Shown: piece after piece, positions 8,416 to 16,859 of the stretch
Layout: each line of letters starts with the position of its first letter
Position numbering within the stretch: the first letter of the stretch is position 1
Source of the DNA: Oceanospirillaceae bacterium
Lineage (GTDB): Bacteria; Pseudomonadota; Gammaproteobacteria; Pseudomonadales; Balneatricaceae
Length of the DNA: 33,839 bases
Assembly: GCA_003521845.1 (NCBI GenBank)
Contig: DPHB01000030.1
Span: 31,487 to 65,325 of the forward strand
Reading direction: 5' to 3'
Program-made: the position numbers and the translations under genes
Notes under the pieces: generated by a model
The model's input: the letters and a program-made list of their open reading frames with translations, nothing else
What the model was told of the DNA's origin: nothing
The model's database searches: none

Positions 8416-9867
8416 CTAGCGCAGCACCACGTCAAATTGTTCACAGAAATACATAGACTCCACCTGCAAACAAATAGTTTTGCCAATAAACTCTTCCAGT
8501 TCAGCTAAATGATCAGCTTCTTCATCTAACATACGGTCAATCACCGCTTGATTGGCCAATACCAAGTAGGTATCGGTATCAAAGGCACGCGCCGCACGCA
8601 ATATTTCCCGAAATATCTCATAACACACTGTTTCAGGTGTCTTACTCGTACCGGTACCATTACAAGCCGCGCAAGGTTCGCACAAGAGCTGCTCTAAACT
8701 CTCTCTGGTACGCTTACGAGTCATCTCGATGAGTCCCAGGTCGGACACACCCGTGACCTTGGTTTTAACGTGGTCTTTCTCTAGGGCACGCTCTAGAGTA
8801 CGTAGTACTTGGCGCTGGTGCTCGGTTTCTTCCATATCAATGAAATCAAGAATAATAATACCGCCAAGGTTACGTAAACGCAGTTGCCTACCAATGGCTT
8901 TGGCGGCCTCCAAGTTAGTACGGAAGATGGTTTCCTCGAGGTTGCGGTGCCCAACATAAGCACCCGTATTAACATCCACAGTGGTCATCGCTTCGGTTTG
9001 ATCGATAATCAGATAACCTCCTGATTTGAGCGGCACCTTACGACCTAAGGCCTTCTGAATTTCATCTTCGACATTATAAAGATCAAAAATAGGCCGCTCA
9101 CCAGGATAGTATTCTAGAACACTGGCTAATTCGGGTACTAGCTGCTCGACAAACTCAGATGCCTTTTGGAAGGTTTCTTTGGAATCTATGCGGATTTTTT
9201 CTACTTGCGGGTTAGCAATGTCCCTTAGGGTACGTAAAGCTAACGGCAAGTCTGCATAAATTACGCTGGGTGCGGATTGTGTTTGTGCTCTTTCTTGCAC
9301 CTTGCTCCACAAACGCCGTAAAAAATCGATATCTTCGTGCAAGCCGTGGGGCAACACACCTTCTGCCACGGTACGTAGAATAAAGCCATCGTCGGCGTAG
9401 GGGCCATCTGGATCGATCGCTGCAGTGACCTCGTCACGAATGCGGTTACGTTCATCTTCGTCTTCAATGCGTTGTGAAACGCCAACGTGCTTAGCACCCG
9501 GCATGTAGACGAGAAAGCGAGAGGCAATAGAGATTTGCGTGGTTAAGCGCGCACCCTTAGAGCTTATCGGGTCTTTGATGACTTGTACAAGAATGGACTG
9601 ACCTTCACGCAACAAGGTGTTGATAGGTTGTTCCTTGGTACTATCTTCAATGTCTCCAGCGTGAATAAAGGCTGCTTTTTCTAAGCCAATATCAATGAAA
9701 GCGGCTTGCATACCCGGTAATACCCGAGCCACCTTGCCTTGGTAAATGTTACCCACGATGCCGCGGCTATCATTGCGTTCAACATGCACTTCTTGCAACA
9801 TGCCGTTTTCAATAACCGCAACCCGGGTCTCCATGGGGCTAAAGTTAATTAGTATCTCTTCATTCAT
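8416..9867 (-). CDS. rng: ribonuclease G
   Basis: RNase G is a single-strand endonuclease of the RNase E/G family that matures the 16S rRNA 5' end and helps mRNA decay. The 483-aa product is close to the E. coli length of 489, without an RNase E-type C-terminal scaffold. Visible parts are an S1 RNA-binding domain (about 38-115), the magnesium ligands D298 in TTVDVNTG and D341 in IILDFIDM, and the zinc-link cysteines C396 and C399 in CEPC. The ATG at 9867 (MNEEILINFS) has a strong GGGAG upstream; the frame is open to 9981, but that extension runs into mreD. It starts 17 bases after mreD ends. In many relatives a maf gene sits between mreD and rng; here there is none. Confidence 0.96.
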   Translation of the reverse strand: MNEEILINFSPMETRVAVIENGMLQEVHVERNDSRGIVGNIYQGKVARVLPGMQAAFIDIGLEKAAFIHAGDIEDSTKEQPINTLLREGQSILVQVIKDPISSKGARLTTQISIASRFLVYMPGAKHVGVSQRIEDEDERNRIRDEVTAAIDPDGPYADDGFILRTVAEGVLPHGLHEDIDFLRRLWSKVQERAQTQSAPSVIYADLPLALRTLRDIANPQVEKIRIDSKETFQKASEFVEQLVPELASVLEYYPGERPIFDLYNVEDEIQKALGRKVPLKSGGYLIIDQTEAMTTVDVNTGAYVGHRNLEETIFRTNLEAAKAIGRQLRLRNLGGIIILDFIDMEETEHQRQVLRTLERALEKDHVKTKVTGVSDLGLIEMTRKRTRESLEQLLCEPCAACNGTGTSKTPETVCYEIFREILRAARAFDTDTYLVLANQAVIDRMLDEEADHLAELEEFIGKTICLQVESMYFCEQFDVVLR

Positions 9868-9884
9868 GGTTGTCTCCCAACCTT

Positions 9885-10373
9885 TTAGGTAACCTTGAAG
9901 GAGCGGCGTATGCCCCGTAATACAACAAAAATCCAAGGCCACACCAGCGCGCTGGTCAGCGCTGGTATAAATATCATCCAAATATCTGCCGTATTGCCAC
10001 CTAAGCTTTGTCCCCAGTAACTAATAAACTGGTTGATGCTTATAAGGAAGCCAATGACAAAAGACTGTTGCCAAATTCGGTACATACGCATGCGGCGATA
10101 CAGCATGACCGCAAAAAACACCGTCACGACCATAGCTAGGGCGTTCATACCTAAAAAATTATGCTGCAATAAATCAAGCAGCAAACCCACGATAAAGGCC
10201 AAACCCAAACTAAAACGATGGGGCAAGGCCATGGCCCAGTAGATGCAAACTAGGGGCACCCATTCCGGCCAACCCCATTGCATCACATCAGGTAAAGGAA
10301 AGGCACTGAGCATAAATGCCAACAACAAGGTTAGGTAGGCGATCCAATGATTGTGTGCCGGTGCTATAACCAT
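9885..10373 (-). CDS. mreD: rod shape-determining protein MreD
   Basis: MreD is a small inner-membrane member of the elongasome that links the MreB filament and MreC to cell-wall synthesis. The 162-aa product equals the E. coli length. It has about five hydrophobic helices and the family-typical WPEWVPLVCIYWAMALPHR and GLLLDLLQHNFLGMNALA segments in the first half. The ATG at 10373 is chosen because it fits the family length, has AGGGGG upstream and follows the mreC stop by one base (TGATATG). The upstream extension to 10508 lies inside mreC. Start-stop closeness implies translational coupling. Confidence 0.93.
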   Translation of the reverse strand: MVIAPAHNHWIAYLTLLLAFMLSAFPLPDVMQWGWPEWVPLVCIYWAMALPHRFSLGLAFIVGLLLDLLQHNFLGMNALAMVVTVFFAVMLYRRMRMYRIWQQSFVIGFLISINQFISYWGQSLGGNTADIWMIFIPALTSALVWPWIFVVLRGIRRSFKVT

Positions 10374-10374
10374 A

Positions 10375-11238
10375 TCATTGCGCCCCCTGTTGAGCTTGTT
10401 CGTGCTGCTGATGCGCGGTATTAACCAACAATAGTTGGCGCGAAAGACTGAGGCGCGCGGTAGGTTTAGCCAGTACACGGGTAAAATCACGACCGGGATC
10501 ACGCTCAACCAAGGTCACCTTAGCGACGGGGTAACCTTCTGGAAAGCGCAGCCCTAAACCAGAGCTAACCAAGAGATCTCCCACCTTAATGTCATTAGTA
10601 TGAGGGACATCCATCAATTCCAAACTTGCGTAATTACCACGCCCATAGGCCACACTGCGCAGCCCCGTACGGTTTACCTGTACAGGAATAGCATGATTGG
10701 CATCAGTGATCAAAAGTACACGGCTAGTAAACGGAGTAATGGCAGTGACCTGCCCCATTACACCGGTTTGATCCAATACCGCTTGTCCCACATTGACGCC
10801 GTCTTGACTGCCATCATTAATAATCAGCTGGTGTACAAAGGGGTCTGGATTAACACCGATTAGTTGCGTAGCCATGACCTGTTCGTCTAGCTTTTGCGAG
10901 CTATGTAGCAATTCTCGTAAACGCACGTTTTCCGCCATCAAGGATGCCAGCTTTTGTATTTCTCGCTCAGTCAAGAGCACCTGCGCACGTAGTTGACGGT
11001 TTTCGGCTAGCAATGCTTCACGTTCTTGCAAGCGATCGTTCATCCAGGTCCAGGACTGTTCTGGCAAGTCCACCATCCACTGCACGGGAGTAACAGCCAC
11101 AGATAACCACGAGCGCACCTTTTGCATGGGCTCAAACTGGTAGTCGGCGACAATCAGTAATAGGCTTACCACCATGTACACTGATAATTTACGACGTATA
11201 CCTGTCCCTTTAAATAAAGGATCGATGACAGCCTCCAA
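10375..11238 (-). CDS. mreC: rod shape-determining protein MreC
   Basis: MreC is a bitopic periplasmic scaffold that organises the elongasome (PBP2/RodA, MreB, MreD). The 287-aa frame has an N-terminal anchor (about 18-33), a coiled-coil region rich in Leu/Glu/Arg (about 65-112) and the beta-domain with VNPDPFVHQLIINDGSQDGV, the signature of MreC. The start is uncertain. The frame opens with TTG at 11238, but the only good Shine-Dalgarno (GGAGG) overlaps that TTG. Five bases after the GGAGG is an in-frame ATC at 11224-11226, which would give a start at IDPLFKG, matching the usual short MPLF-type N-terminus. The outer TTG start is given here. mreD follows after one base. Confidence 0.93.
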   Translation of the reverse strand: MEAVIDPLFKGTGIRRKLSVYMVVSLLLIVADYQFEPMQKVRSWLSVAVTPVQWMVDLPEQSWTWMNDRLQEREALLAENRQLRAQVLLTEREIQKLASLMAENVRLRELLHSSQKLDEQVMATQLIGVNPDPFVHQLIINDGSQDGVNVGQAVLDQTGVMGQVTAITPFTSRVLLITDANHAIPVQVNRTGLRSVAYGRGNYASLELMDVPHTNDIKVGDLLVSSGLGLRFPEGYPVAKVTLVERDPGRDFTRVLAKPTARLSLSRQLLLVNTAHQQHEQAQQGAQ

Positions 11239-11310
11239 AATCGTTAATATGGGAATAGCGTGTGCCCGGTCTACCTACTCTGGTGCGGTAAAACGGCGCA
11301 ATATAAACGC

Positions 11311-11335
11311 AAAACGGCGAGGTTTTACCTCGCCG
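11311..11335 (-). terminator. intrinsic terminator or attenuator between mreB and mreC
   Basis: A nine-base perfect stem, CGGCGAGGT (11315-11323) with ACCTCGCCG (11327-11335), has a three-base loop. On the minus strand it is followed by TTTT and a further T-rich stretch. It lies 29 bases after the mreB stop and 73 bases before the mreC start region. This is the standard intrinsic-terminator shape, and since mreC probably also depends on the mreB promoter it may act as a partial terminator that makes mreB transcript exceed mreCD. Confidence 0.7.
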
Positions 11336-11363
11336 CAAACTAGCTAACTAGATGACCGAAAGA

Positions 11364-12401
11364 CTAATCTTTAGCTAGTAAATCAAACGTGCTTTCGTCC
11401 AACATTTGCAAGGCTCGGCCACCACCACGGGCAACACACGTCAAGGGATCTTCTGCGACGATAACGGGCAAACCTGTTTCTTCGCTAATCAAACGATCAA
11501 GATCACGCAACAAAGCACCACCACCAGTAAGAATGATGCCGCATTCACCAATGTCGGCGGCTAATTCTGGTGGCGATTGTTCAAGCGCACTCTTCACAGA
11601 CTGGACGATAGTAGAAAGAGGTTCCTGTAGGGCTTCCATAATTTCGTTACTATTTAAAGTAAAGCTACGTGGAATACCTTCAGCTAGGTTACGGCCGCGC
11701 ACATCGATTTCCAAAATGTCGTTGCTAGGGAAGGCACTACCAATTTCTTGTTTGATACGCTCAGCAGTCACATCACCAATCAAGGAACCGTAGTTGCGGC
11801 GCACGTAGGCCACAATAGATTCATCGAAACGGTCACCACCAACACGGACAGATTCGGAATAAACCACACCATTCAAGGAGATGATGGCAATCTCGGTAGT
11901 ACCACCACCGATATCCACGACCATAGAACCAGTGGCTTCTTCCACTGGCAAGCCGGCACCAATGGCCGCTGCCATTGGCTCTTCAATAAGATAAACTTCG
12001 CGAGCACCAGCGCCCATGGCCGATTCTTTAATGGCACGACGTTCTACCTGAGTAGATTTACATGGCACACAAACAAGCACTCGTGGACTGGGCGTTAGGA
12101 AACTGTTTTCATGCACTTTATGAATAAAGTGTTGCAGCATTTTTTCAGTAACATGGAAGTCGGCAATAACGCCGTCTTTCAAGGGACGAATAGCCGTAAT
12201 ATTACCTGGGGTACGCCCCAACATACGCTTCGCGTCAGCACCAACCGCAGCAACGCTCTTTTGGTTGCCGTGACTACGAATGGCAACAACAGAAGGTTCG
12301 TTTAGTACCACATCTTTATCGCGTACGTAGATAAGTGTGTTAGCAGTACCTAAATCAATGGATAGGTCGCTAGAAAACAGACCTCGTATCTTTTTAAACA
12401 T
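11364..12401 (-). CDS. mreB: rod shape-determining protein MreB (bacterial actin)
   Basis: MreB polymerises beneath the inner membrane and guides lateral cell-wall synthesis. The 345-aa product matches the usual ~347. It starts MFKKIRGLFSSDLSIDLGTA, with the amphipathic N-terminus used for membrane binding in Gram-negatives and the actin phosphate-1 loop DLGTANT. Phosphate-2 is DIGGGTTEIA, and the adenosine motif region LTGGGALLRDLD lies near residue 290. The ATG at 12401 is clear although the ribosome site is weak. It heads the minus-strand block mreB-mreC-mreD-rng-yhdP-amidase and is divergent from gatC. Confidence 0.98.
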   Translation of the reverse strand: MFKKIRGLFSSDLSIDLGTANTLIYVRDKDVVLNEPSVVAIRSHGNQKSVAAVGADAKRMLGRTPGNITAIRPLKDGVIADFHVTEKMLQHFIHKVHENSFLTPSPRVLVCVPCKSTQVERRAIKESAMGAGAREVYLIEEPMAAAIGAGLPVEEATGSMVVDIGGGTTEIAIISLNGVVYSESVRVGGDRFDESIVAYVRRNYGSLIGDVTAERIKQEIGSAFPSNDILEIDVRGRNLAEGIPRSFTLNSNEIMEALQEPLSTIVQSVKSALEQSPPELAADIGECGIILTGGGALLRDLDRLISEETGLPVIVAEDPLTCVARGGGRALQMLDESTFDLLAKD

Positions 12402-12755
12402 TGTCTATATTTGCTCTATATATTTTAGCGAGACAAGAACCGCAAATTTCCTTTAAGGGTCCTTAATTTTCAAAGACACAACTTTAACAATCAGGGTGCA
12501 TTAGAGCAAGAGGAATCCGTTTTCCCAGAGCCTATTTTGTGCTAAATTACGCCCTTTATTCTAGTAACGAAAGGCAAATGCAGTTTTTGCTAATTTTGCT
12601 CCCGTTATTGTTCTGTAACCACGCCTATCATGGTGCCAATTACAGATACTGAATATAGATAAAGAAAGTTGTGCATGGGGCTTTGACTAGCTCCACTCAC
12701 AAATAGTTCCCAGGGTTTAACAGCCTAGTTAACATCATTGAAATACGAGCATACC
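12402..12755. other. divergent promoter region between mreB and gatC
   Basis: These 354 bases separate two divergently transcribed essential loci and must hold both promoters. No open frame of note, tRNA or strong hairpin is seen. Possible boxes are TATAGA at 12654-12659, TATCAT at 12626-12631 and TTGACT at 12683-12688, but none pairs with a partner at proper spacing, so no promoter is called. Confidence 0.4.
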
Positions 12756-13043
12756 ATGGCCCTAGATAACGCCGATATTTTAAAAATTGCCAAGCTAGCC
12801 CGCTTGCAAGTGAACACTGACCAAGCCGACAATTATGCCGCCAGCATTTCCAGCATTCTGGATTTGGTTGACGCTATGCAAAAAGTGGATACCGATGGTA
12901 TAGAGCCACTGGCCAACCCTTTAGATGCGCAACAGCGCTTACGCGCCGATGAAGTCAGCGCGACTAATATGCGTGACGAGTTCATGGCTATCGCGCCAAA
13001 GAGCGAAGCCGGCCTATTTTTAGTGCCCAAAGTGCTAGAGTAA
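12756..13043 (+). CDS. gatC: Asp-tRNA(Asn)/Glu-tRNA(Gln) amidotransferase subunit GatC
   Basis: GatC is the small subunit that clamps GatA and GatB in the amidotransferase that converts misacylated Glu-tRNA(Gln) or Asp-tRNA(Asn) to the correct species. The 95-aa product has the family pattern: KIAKLARLQV near the start, ISSILDLVDAMQKVDTDGIEPLANP in the middle (residues about 35-60) and a LRADEV segment followed by a C-terminal VPKVLE. The ATG at 12756 fits the family; a TTG at 12738 would add six residues and lacks support. gatA follows 76 bases later. Confidence 0.95.
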   Translation: MALDNADILKIAKLARLQVNTDQADNYAASISSILDLVDAMQKVDTDGIEPLANPLDAQQRLRADEVSATNMRDEFMAIAPKSEAGLFLVPKVLE

Positions 13044-13119
13044 ACGCTTTTAAACGAAGCCTTTATCAAGTGCCAGCCAAACGGCACTGCTTAGCAGTAA
13101 ACAAACAAAGACCAATACC

Positions 13120-14571
13120 ATGCCCTATACCACCATTGCACAACTGTCCCAGGGACTAAAAGACGGCACTTTTTCTAGCCGCGAATTAACCCAGGACGTG
13201 ATCGCCGACATTAAAGCCCGCGACCACCTATACAACAGTTTTATTACCATTAGTGAAGATCAAGCTCTGGCCCAAGCTGACGCCGCCGACCAACGCCTTG
13301 CCGCAGGCGATGCTTCGGGTATGGTTGGCGTACCTATGGCGCACAAAGATTTGTTCTGCACCAATGGGGTTCGCACCACGGCCGCTTCCAAGATTCTAGA
13401 AAGCTTTGTACCGCCTTATGAATCCACCGTAAGCCAGCTATTTCTAAACGCTGGCGCCGTGAGCGTAGGCAAAACCAATCTAGACGAATTTGCCATGGGT
13501 TCCTCCAACGAGCACAGCCACTTTGGTGCCGTTAAAAACCCTTGGGACTTAAATGCCGTACCCGGTGGTTCTTCTGGTGGTAGCGCCGCCGCTGTGGCCG
13601 CCGGCCTAGTACCAGGTGCTACGGGGACCGATACAGGCGGCTCTATACGCCAGCCAGCAGCCTTCTGTAACCTTACTGGTATCAAACCAACCTACGGCCG
13701 TGTTTCACGCTTCGGCATCATCGCCTACGCTTCTAGTTTGGACCAAGCAGGCCCTATGGCTCGCACCGCAGAAGACACAGCCATCATGCTCAATATCATG
13801 GCACAGTTTGACGCCCAAGATTCAACTAGCATGCAGATGCAAACACCAGACTATACCGCCAATTTAAATGACTCACTTGCGGGCCTAAAAATAGGCCTAC
13901 CGAAAGAGTTCTTTGAAGCCGGCCTAGATTCTGAGGTTGCTGCAGCGACTATGGCAGCCGTTAAGCAATACGAAGCCATGGGCGCTGAAATCGTTGATAT
14001 CAGCTTACCTAACCTGCAGCTTTGCATTCCAGCTTACTATGTTATTGCGCCTTCGGAGGCGTCTTCAAACTTGAGCCGTTACGATGGCGCTCGTTATGGC
14101 TACCGCTGTGAAGACCCGGTAGACCTCATGGACATGTACTCTCGTACGCGTGCCGAAGGTTTTGGTGAGGAAGTAAAAAATCGTATTATGGTAGGCACTT
14201 ACGCCCTATCAGAAGGCTTCTACGATGCCTACTATGTGAAGGCACAACGTATTCGCCGCATGATCAAAAATGACTTTGTACAGGCTTTTGAAAAAGTCGA
14301 CGTTATTATGGGACCGGTAACACCCACCCCAGCTTTTGACATTGGCAGTAAAACCAAAGACCCTGTAGCCATGTACTTGGAAGACATCTATACCCTGTCT
14401 ATTAACTTGGCAGGTATTCCGGCATTGTCCACTCCGGCTGGTTTTGTTAACGGTCGCCCCGTTGGTTTACATATTATGGGCAACTACTTTAGCGAAGCCA
14501 AGCTCCTTAATGTGGCACACCAGTTACAACAAGTAACTGACTGGCACATGCAAACACCACCAAGCCTATAA
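13120..14571 (+). CDS. gatA: Asp-tRNA(Asn)/Glu-tRNA(Gln) amidotransferase subunit GatA
   Basis: GatA is the amidase-signature subunit that frees ammonia from glutamine for tRNA-dependent amidation. The 483-aa product has the normal length. The Ser-cisSer-Lys triad is complete: K76 in MAHKD, S151 in PGGSSGGS and S175 in TDTGGSIRQPA. The ATG at 13120 gives the usual MPYTTIAQL-type start; no strong ribosome site is visible. Presence of gatCAB suggests that the organism makes Gln-tRNA and/or Asn-tRNA by the indirect route; whether glnS or asnS also exists cannot be seen here. It lies between gatC and gatB in one operon. Confidence 0.98.
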   Translation: MPYTTIAQLSQGLKDGTFSSRELTQDVIADIKARDHLYNSFITISEDQALAQADAADQRLAAGDASGMVGVPMAHKDLFCTNGVRTTAASKILESFVPPYESTVSQLFLNAGAVSVGKTNLDEFAMGSSNEHSHFGAVKNPWDLNAVPGGSSGGSAAAVAAGLVPGATGTDTGGSIRQPAAFCNLTGIKPTYGRVSRFGIIAYASSLDQAGPMARTAEDTAIMLNIMAQFDAQDSTSMQMQTPDYTANLNDSLAGLKIGLPKEFFEAGLDSEVAAATMAAVKQYEAMGAEIVDISLPNLQLCIPAYYVIAPSEASSNLSRYDGARYGYRCEDPVDLMDMYSRTRAEGFGEEVKNRIMVGTYALSEGFYDAYYVKAQRIRRMIKNDFVQAFEKVDVIMGPVTPTPAFDIGSKTKDPVAMYLEDIYTLSINLAGIPALSTPAGFVNGRPVGLHIMGNYFSEAKLLNVAHQLQQVTDWHMQTPPSL

Positions 14572-14593
14572 TCGGCAGCAAAAGGAGCACACA

Positions 14594-16045
14594 ATGTCTT
14601 GGGAAATCGTAATCGGCCTAGAAATTCACGTTCAACTGGCCACTCAATCAAAACTATTCTCCGGTGCCAAAGTTGCCTTTGGTGCCGAACCTAACACGCA
14701 AACTGCTTTGGTAGATTTGGGTATGCCTGGCGCGTTGCCCGTGTTTAACGAAGAAGCCCTGCGCCTAGCCGTCATGTTTGGCACCGCAATTGATGCCGAA
14801 ATTGGTAAGCGCTCAGTATTTGCCCGCAAAAACTACTTCTATCCAGACCTTCCCAAAGGCTACCAAACCAGCCAGATGGACGACCCTATCGTGGGCGTAG
14901 GTCACCTCGACATCCAGCTAGAAGACGGCACCATCAAACGTGTTGGCGTCACTCGCGCCCACCTAGAAGAAGATGCGGGTAAGTCTTTGCACGAAGACTT
15001 TGACGGCATGACCGGTATTGACCTCAACCGTTCTAGCACCCCCCTTTTGGAAATCGTGTCAGACCCCGACATGCGTAGCGCCAAGGAAGCCGTGGCTTAC
15101 ATGCGCAAGATGCACGCCATTGTTACCACCCTAGGTATTTCTGATGGCAATATGGCCGAAGGTTCTATGCGTTGCGATGCCAACGTATCCATTCGTCCAA
15201 AAGGCCAGGAAGAATACGGTACTCGCGCCGAGCTGAAGAACATTAACTCCTTCCGCTTTATCGAACGCGCCATTAACGTGGAAGTTCAGCGTCAAATCGA
15301 CATTATCGAAGATGGCGGCAAAATCGTGCAAGAAACCCGCTTGTACGACGCTGATAAGAACGAAACCCGTTCTATGCGTAGCAAGGAAGAAGCCAACGAC
15401 TACCGTTATTTCCCGTGCCCAGATTTGTTGCCAATCATTATTGATGACGACTACATCGATAACATTCGCAACAACTTGCCAGAGCTACCAGACCAACGTC
15501 GCGACCGTTTTATCAGCGCTTATACCTTGAGTGAGTACGATGCTAGCGTACTGTCTGCCAGCCGTACTATGGCCGATTACTTTGAGGCTGTACAAGGTGC
15601 CTGTGGCGATGCCAAGCTGAGTGCCAACTGGGTTACCGGTGAACTCGCCAAGTACCTCAACACTCACGATGTTGAAATTGATGCCAGCCCAGTTAGCGCC
15701 GAACACCTAGGCAAGCTACTAGCGCGTATTAAAGATGATACGGTAAGTGGCAAGGGTGCCAAAACCGTGTTTGATGAGCTTTGGCATGGCGCCCAAGACG
15801 TTGATGCCATCATTGACGCTAAAGGCCTGAAGCAAGTTAGCGACATGGGCGCTATCGAAGGTATGGTAGACGAGGTGATTGCCGCCAGCCCTAATCAGGT
15901 ACAGCAATACGTTGACGCCGAAGAAGCCAAGCGTGGCAAAATGCTAGGTTACTTTATGGGTCAGGTAATGAAGGCTTCTAAAGGAGCCGCAAACCCAGGT
16001 CAGGTAAATGGCATTCTAAAGAAAAAGCTGGATGCAATGTGCTAA
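14594..16045 (+). CDS. gatB: Asp-tRNA(Asn)/Glu-tRNA(Gln) amidotransferase subunit GatB
   Basis: GatB binds the misacylated tRNA, activates its carboxylate with ATP and transfers ammonia delivered from GatA. The 483-aa product shows IGLEIHVQL at the N-terminus, the YFYPDLPKGYQTSQ segment near residue 80 and the HLEEDAGK motif near 120. The C-terminal YqeY-like tail domain ends NPGQVNGILKKKLDAM. The ATG at 14594 has AAAGGAG upstream, 22 bases after gatA. REP-like palindromes begin 26 bases after the stop and separate it from the convergent gcvR-like gene. Confidence 0.98.
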   Translation: MSWEIVIGLEIHVQLATQSKLFSGAKVAFGAEPNTQTALVDLGMPGALPVFNEEALRLAVMFGTAIDAEIGKRSVFARKNYFYPDLPKGYQTSQMDDPIVGVGHLDIQLEDGTIKRVGVTRAHLEEDAGKSLHEDFDGMTGIDLNRSSTPLLEIVSDPDMRSAKEAVAYMRKMHAIVTTLGISDGNMAEGSMRCDANVSIRPKGQEEYGTRAELKNINSFRFIERAINVEVQRQIDIIEDGGKIVQETRLYDADKNETRSMRSKEEANDYRYFPCPDLLPIIIDDDYIDNIRNNLPELPDQRRDRFISAYTLSEYDASVLSASRTMADYFEAVQGACGDAKLSANWVTGELAKYLNTHDVEIDASPVSAEHLGKLLARIKDDTVSGKGAKTVFDELWHGAQDVDAIIDAKGLKQVSDMGAIEGMVDEVIAASPNQVQQYVDAEEAKRGKMLGYFMGQVMKASKGAANPGQVNGILKKKLDAMC

Positions 16046-16071
16046 ACAGCTGGCATAAAAAAGGGAAGAAA

Positions 16072-16120
16072 GGGGACTGGCTCTTATTTATTCGCGTAAC
16101 GGATAATAAGTGTCTGTCCC
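16072..16120. repeat. REP-like palindrome type II
   Basis: GGGGACTGGC at the left and GTCTGTCCC at the right are the same outer arms as the type I copies. The centre differs: CTTATTTATTCGC and GGATAATAAG pair around CGTAAC. The same alternative centre recurs at 33167-33216 and, degenerate, at 33699-33732. It lies 26 bases after gatB. Confidence 0.7.
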
Positions 16121-16145
16121 TTTCAACAATACCCTAAACCTGTGC

Positions 16146-16208
16146 AGGTACAGGCACTTTTGTAAAAAAGAGGACAGGCACTTTTGCTACGCAAAAAAGC
16201 CAGTCCCC
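16146..16208. repeat. REP-like palindrome type I, one partial and one full copy
   Basis: A left-arm fragment ACAGGCACTTTTG lies at 16150-16162. A full copy at 16172-16208 has GGACAGGCACTTTTGC, TAC, then GCAAAAAAGCCAGTCCCC. Six T residues follow the full copy, so the structure can act as a terminator for gatB. In the reverse direction it lies 29 bases after the gcvR-like stop. Confidence 0.75.
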
Positions 16209-16237
16209 TTTTTTGTGCTGCGTTTTTGACGGTATAA

Positions 16238-16753
16238 TTACTCGTCGGCTAACGCCATATCCACCATCAAGTCGTCAGACAGGCTCTCTAGCGCATCACG
16301 CACATCTTCGGGGTCCATATTTTCTGGCAATTGCAATTCTGCACTCGCCACGAACATCGCCTCACCAGACATGGAACCACTCACCACATCGGTCTCTAGG
16401 CTTAACAAATTTACCCCTAGATCAGAACAAGCAGAAGACACCTCGTGCACGATACCAGGCTGGTCGTGGCCAGTAATTTCCAACCACACTATCTGTAGAT
16501 TATCGTTGTCACTATCGCCACTTTCACTAATGGTGACGGTCATACCTTGATCAGCCAAGGCCATCAAATCTTTACTTACAGCGGCCAAATTTGCTTCATC
16601 AACAGTCACGGTTAATATACCCGCAAACTGCCCAGCTAGATTGGCCATGCTAGACTGCCCCCAGCTACCATCATGCTTAACAATGGCATCGGACAAAATT
16701 TGTACTAAACCGGGTCGATCAGGACTAACTACGGTAACAATAATGGTTTTCAT
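16238..16753 (-). CDS. double ACT-domain protein, GcvR-like
   Basis: This 171-aa protein is made of two ACT domains and resembles GcvR, the protein that binds GcvA and blocks activation of the glycine-cleavage operon in E. coli. The first domain starts TVVSPDRPGLVQILSDAI and the second WLEITGHDQPGIVHEVSSA (near residue 90); both have the Asp-x-Pro-Gly turn typical of ligand-binding ACT domains. No DNA-binding or catalytic domain is present. The ATG at 16753 has AGGAG upstream. It lies 106 bases after udk on the same strand, with a weak ACCTGC/GCAGGT hairpin at 16778-16800. Function by family only; the GcvA-type LysR at 26503 is a conceivable but unproven partner. Confidence 0.8.
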   Translation of the reverse strand: MKTIIVTVVSPDRPGLVQILSDAIVKHDGSWGQSSMANLAGQFAGILTVTVDEANLAAVSKDLMALADQGMTVTISESGDSDNDNLQIVWLEITGHDQPGIVHEVSSACSDLGVNLLSLETDVVSGSMSGEAMFVASAELQLPENMDPEDVRDALESLSDDLMVDMALADE

Positions 16754-16859
16754 AAGCTTAGGCTCCTAATAAATGTTACCTGCAGTCTAGGGGAGCAGGT
16801 CCTTTGAGGTCAACCGTTAGAATATCTCAGGCGCGACACATGGTGTGTATTATCAACTG

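Noticed and set aside
9868..9981. 38-residue N-terminal extension of RNase G
   Set aside because: It overlaps mreD, is absent from the family, and GGGAG precedes the ATG at 9867.
12417..12445. TTGCGG-17-TATATA promoter for mreB on the minus strand
   Set aside because: The predicted start would be only about nine bases before the ATG, leaving no room for a leader; weak -10.
12402..12755. tRNA or small RNA gene in the mreB-gatC gap
   Set aside because: No cloverleaf pattern, TTCGA-type T-loop or strong terminator hairpin could be found.
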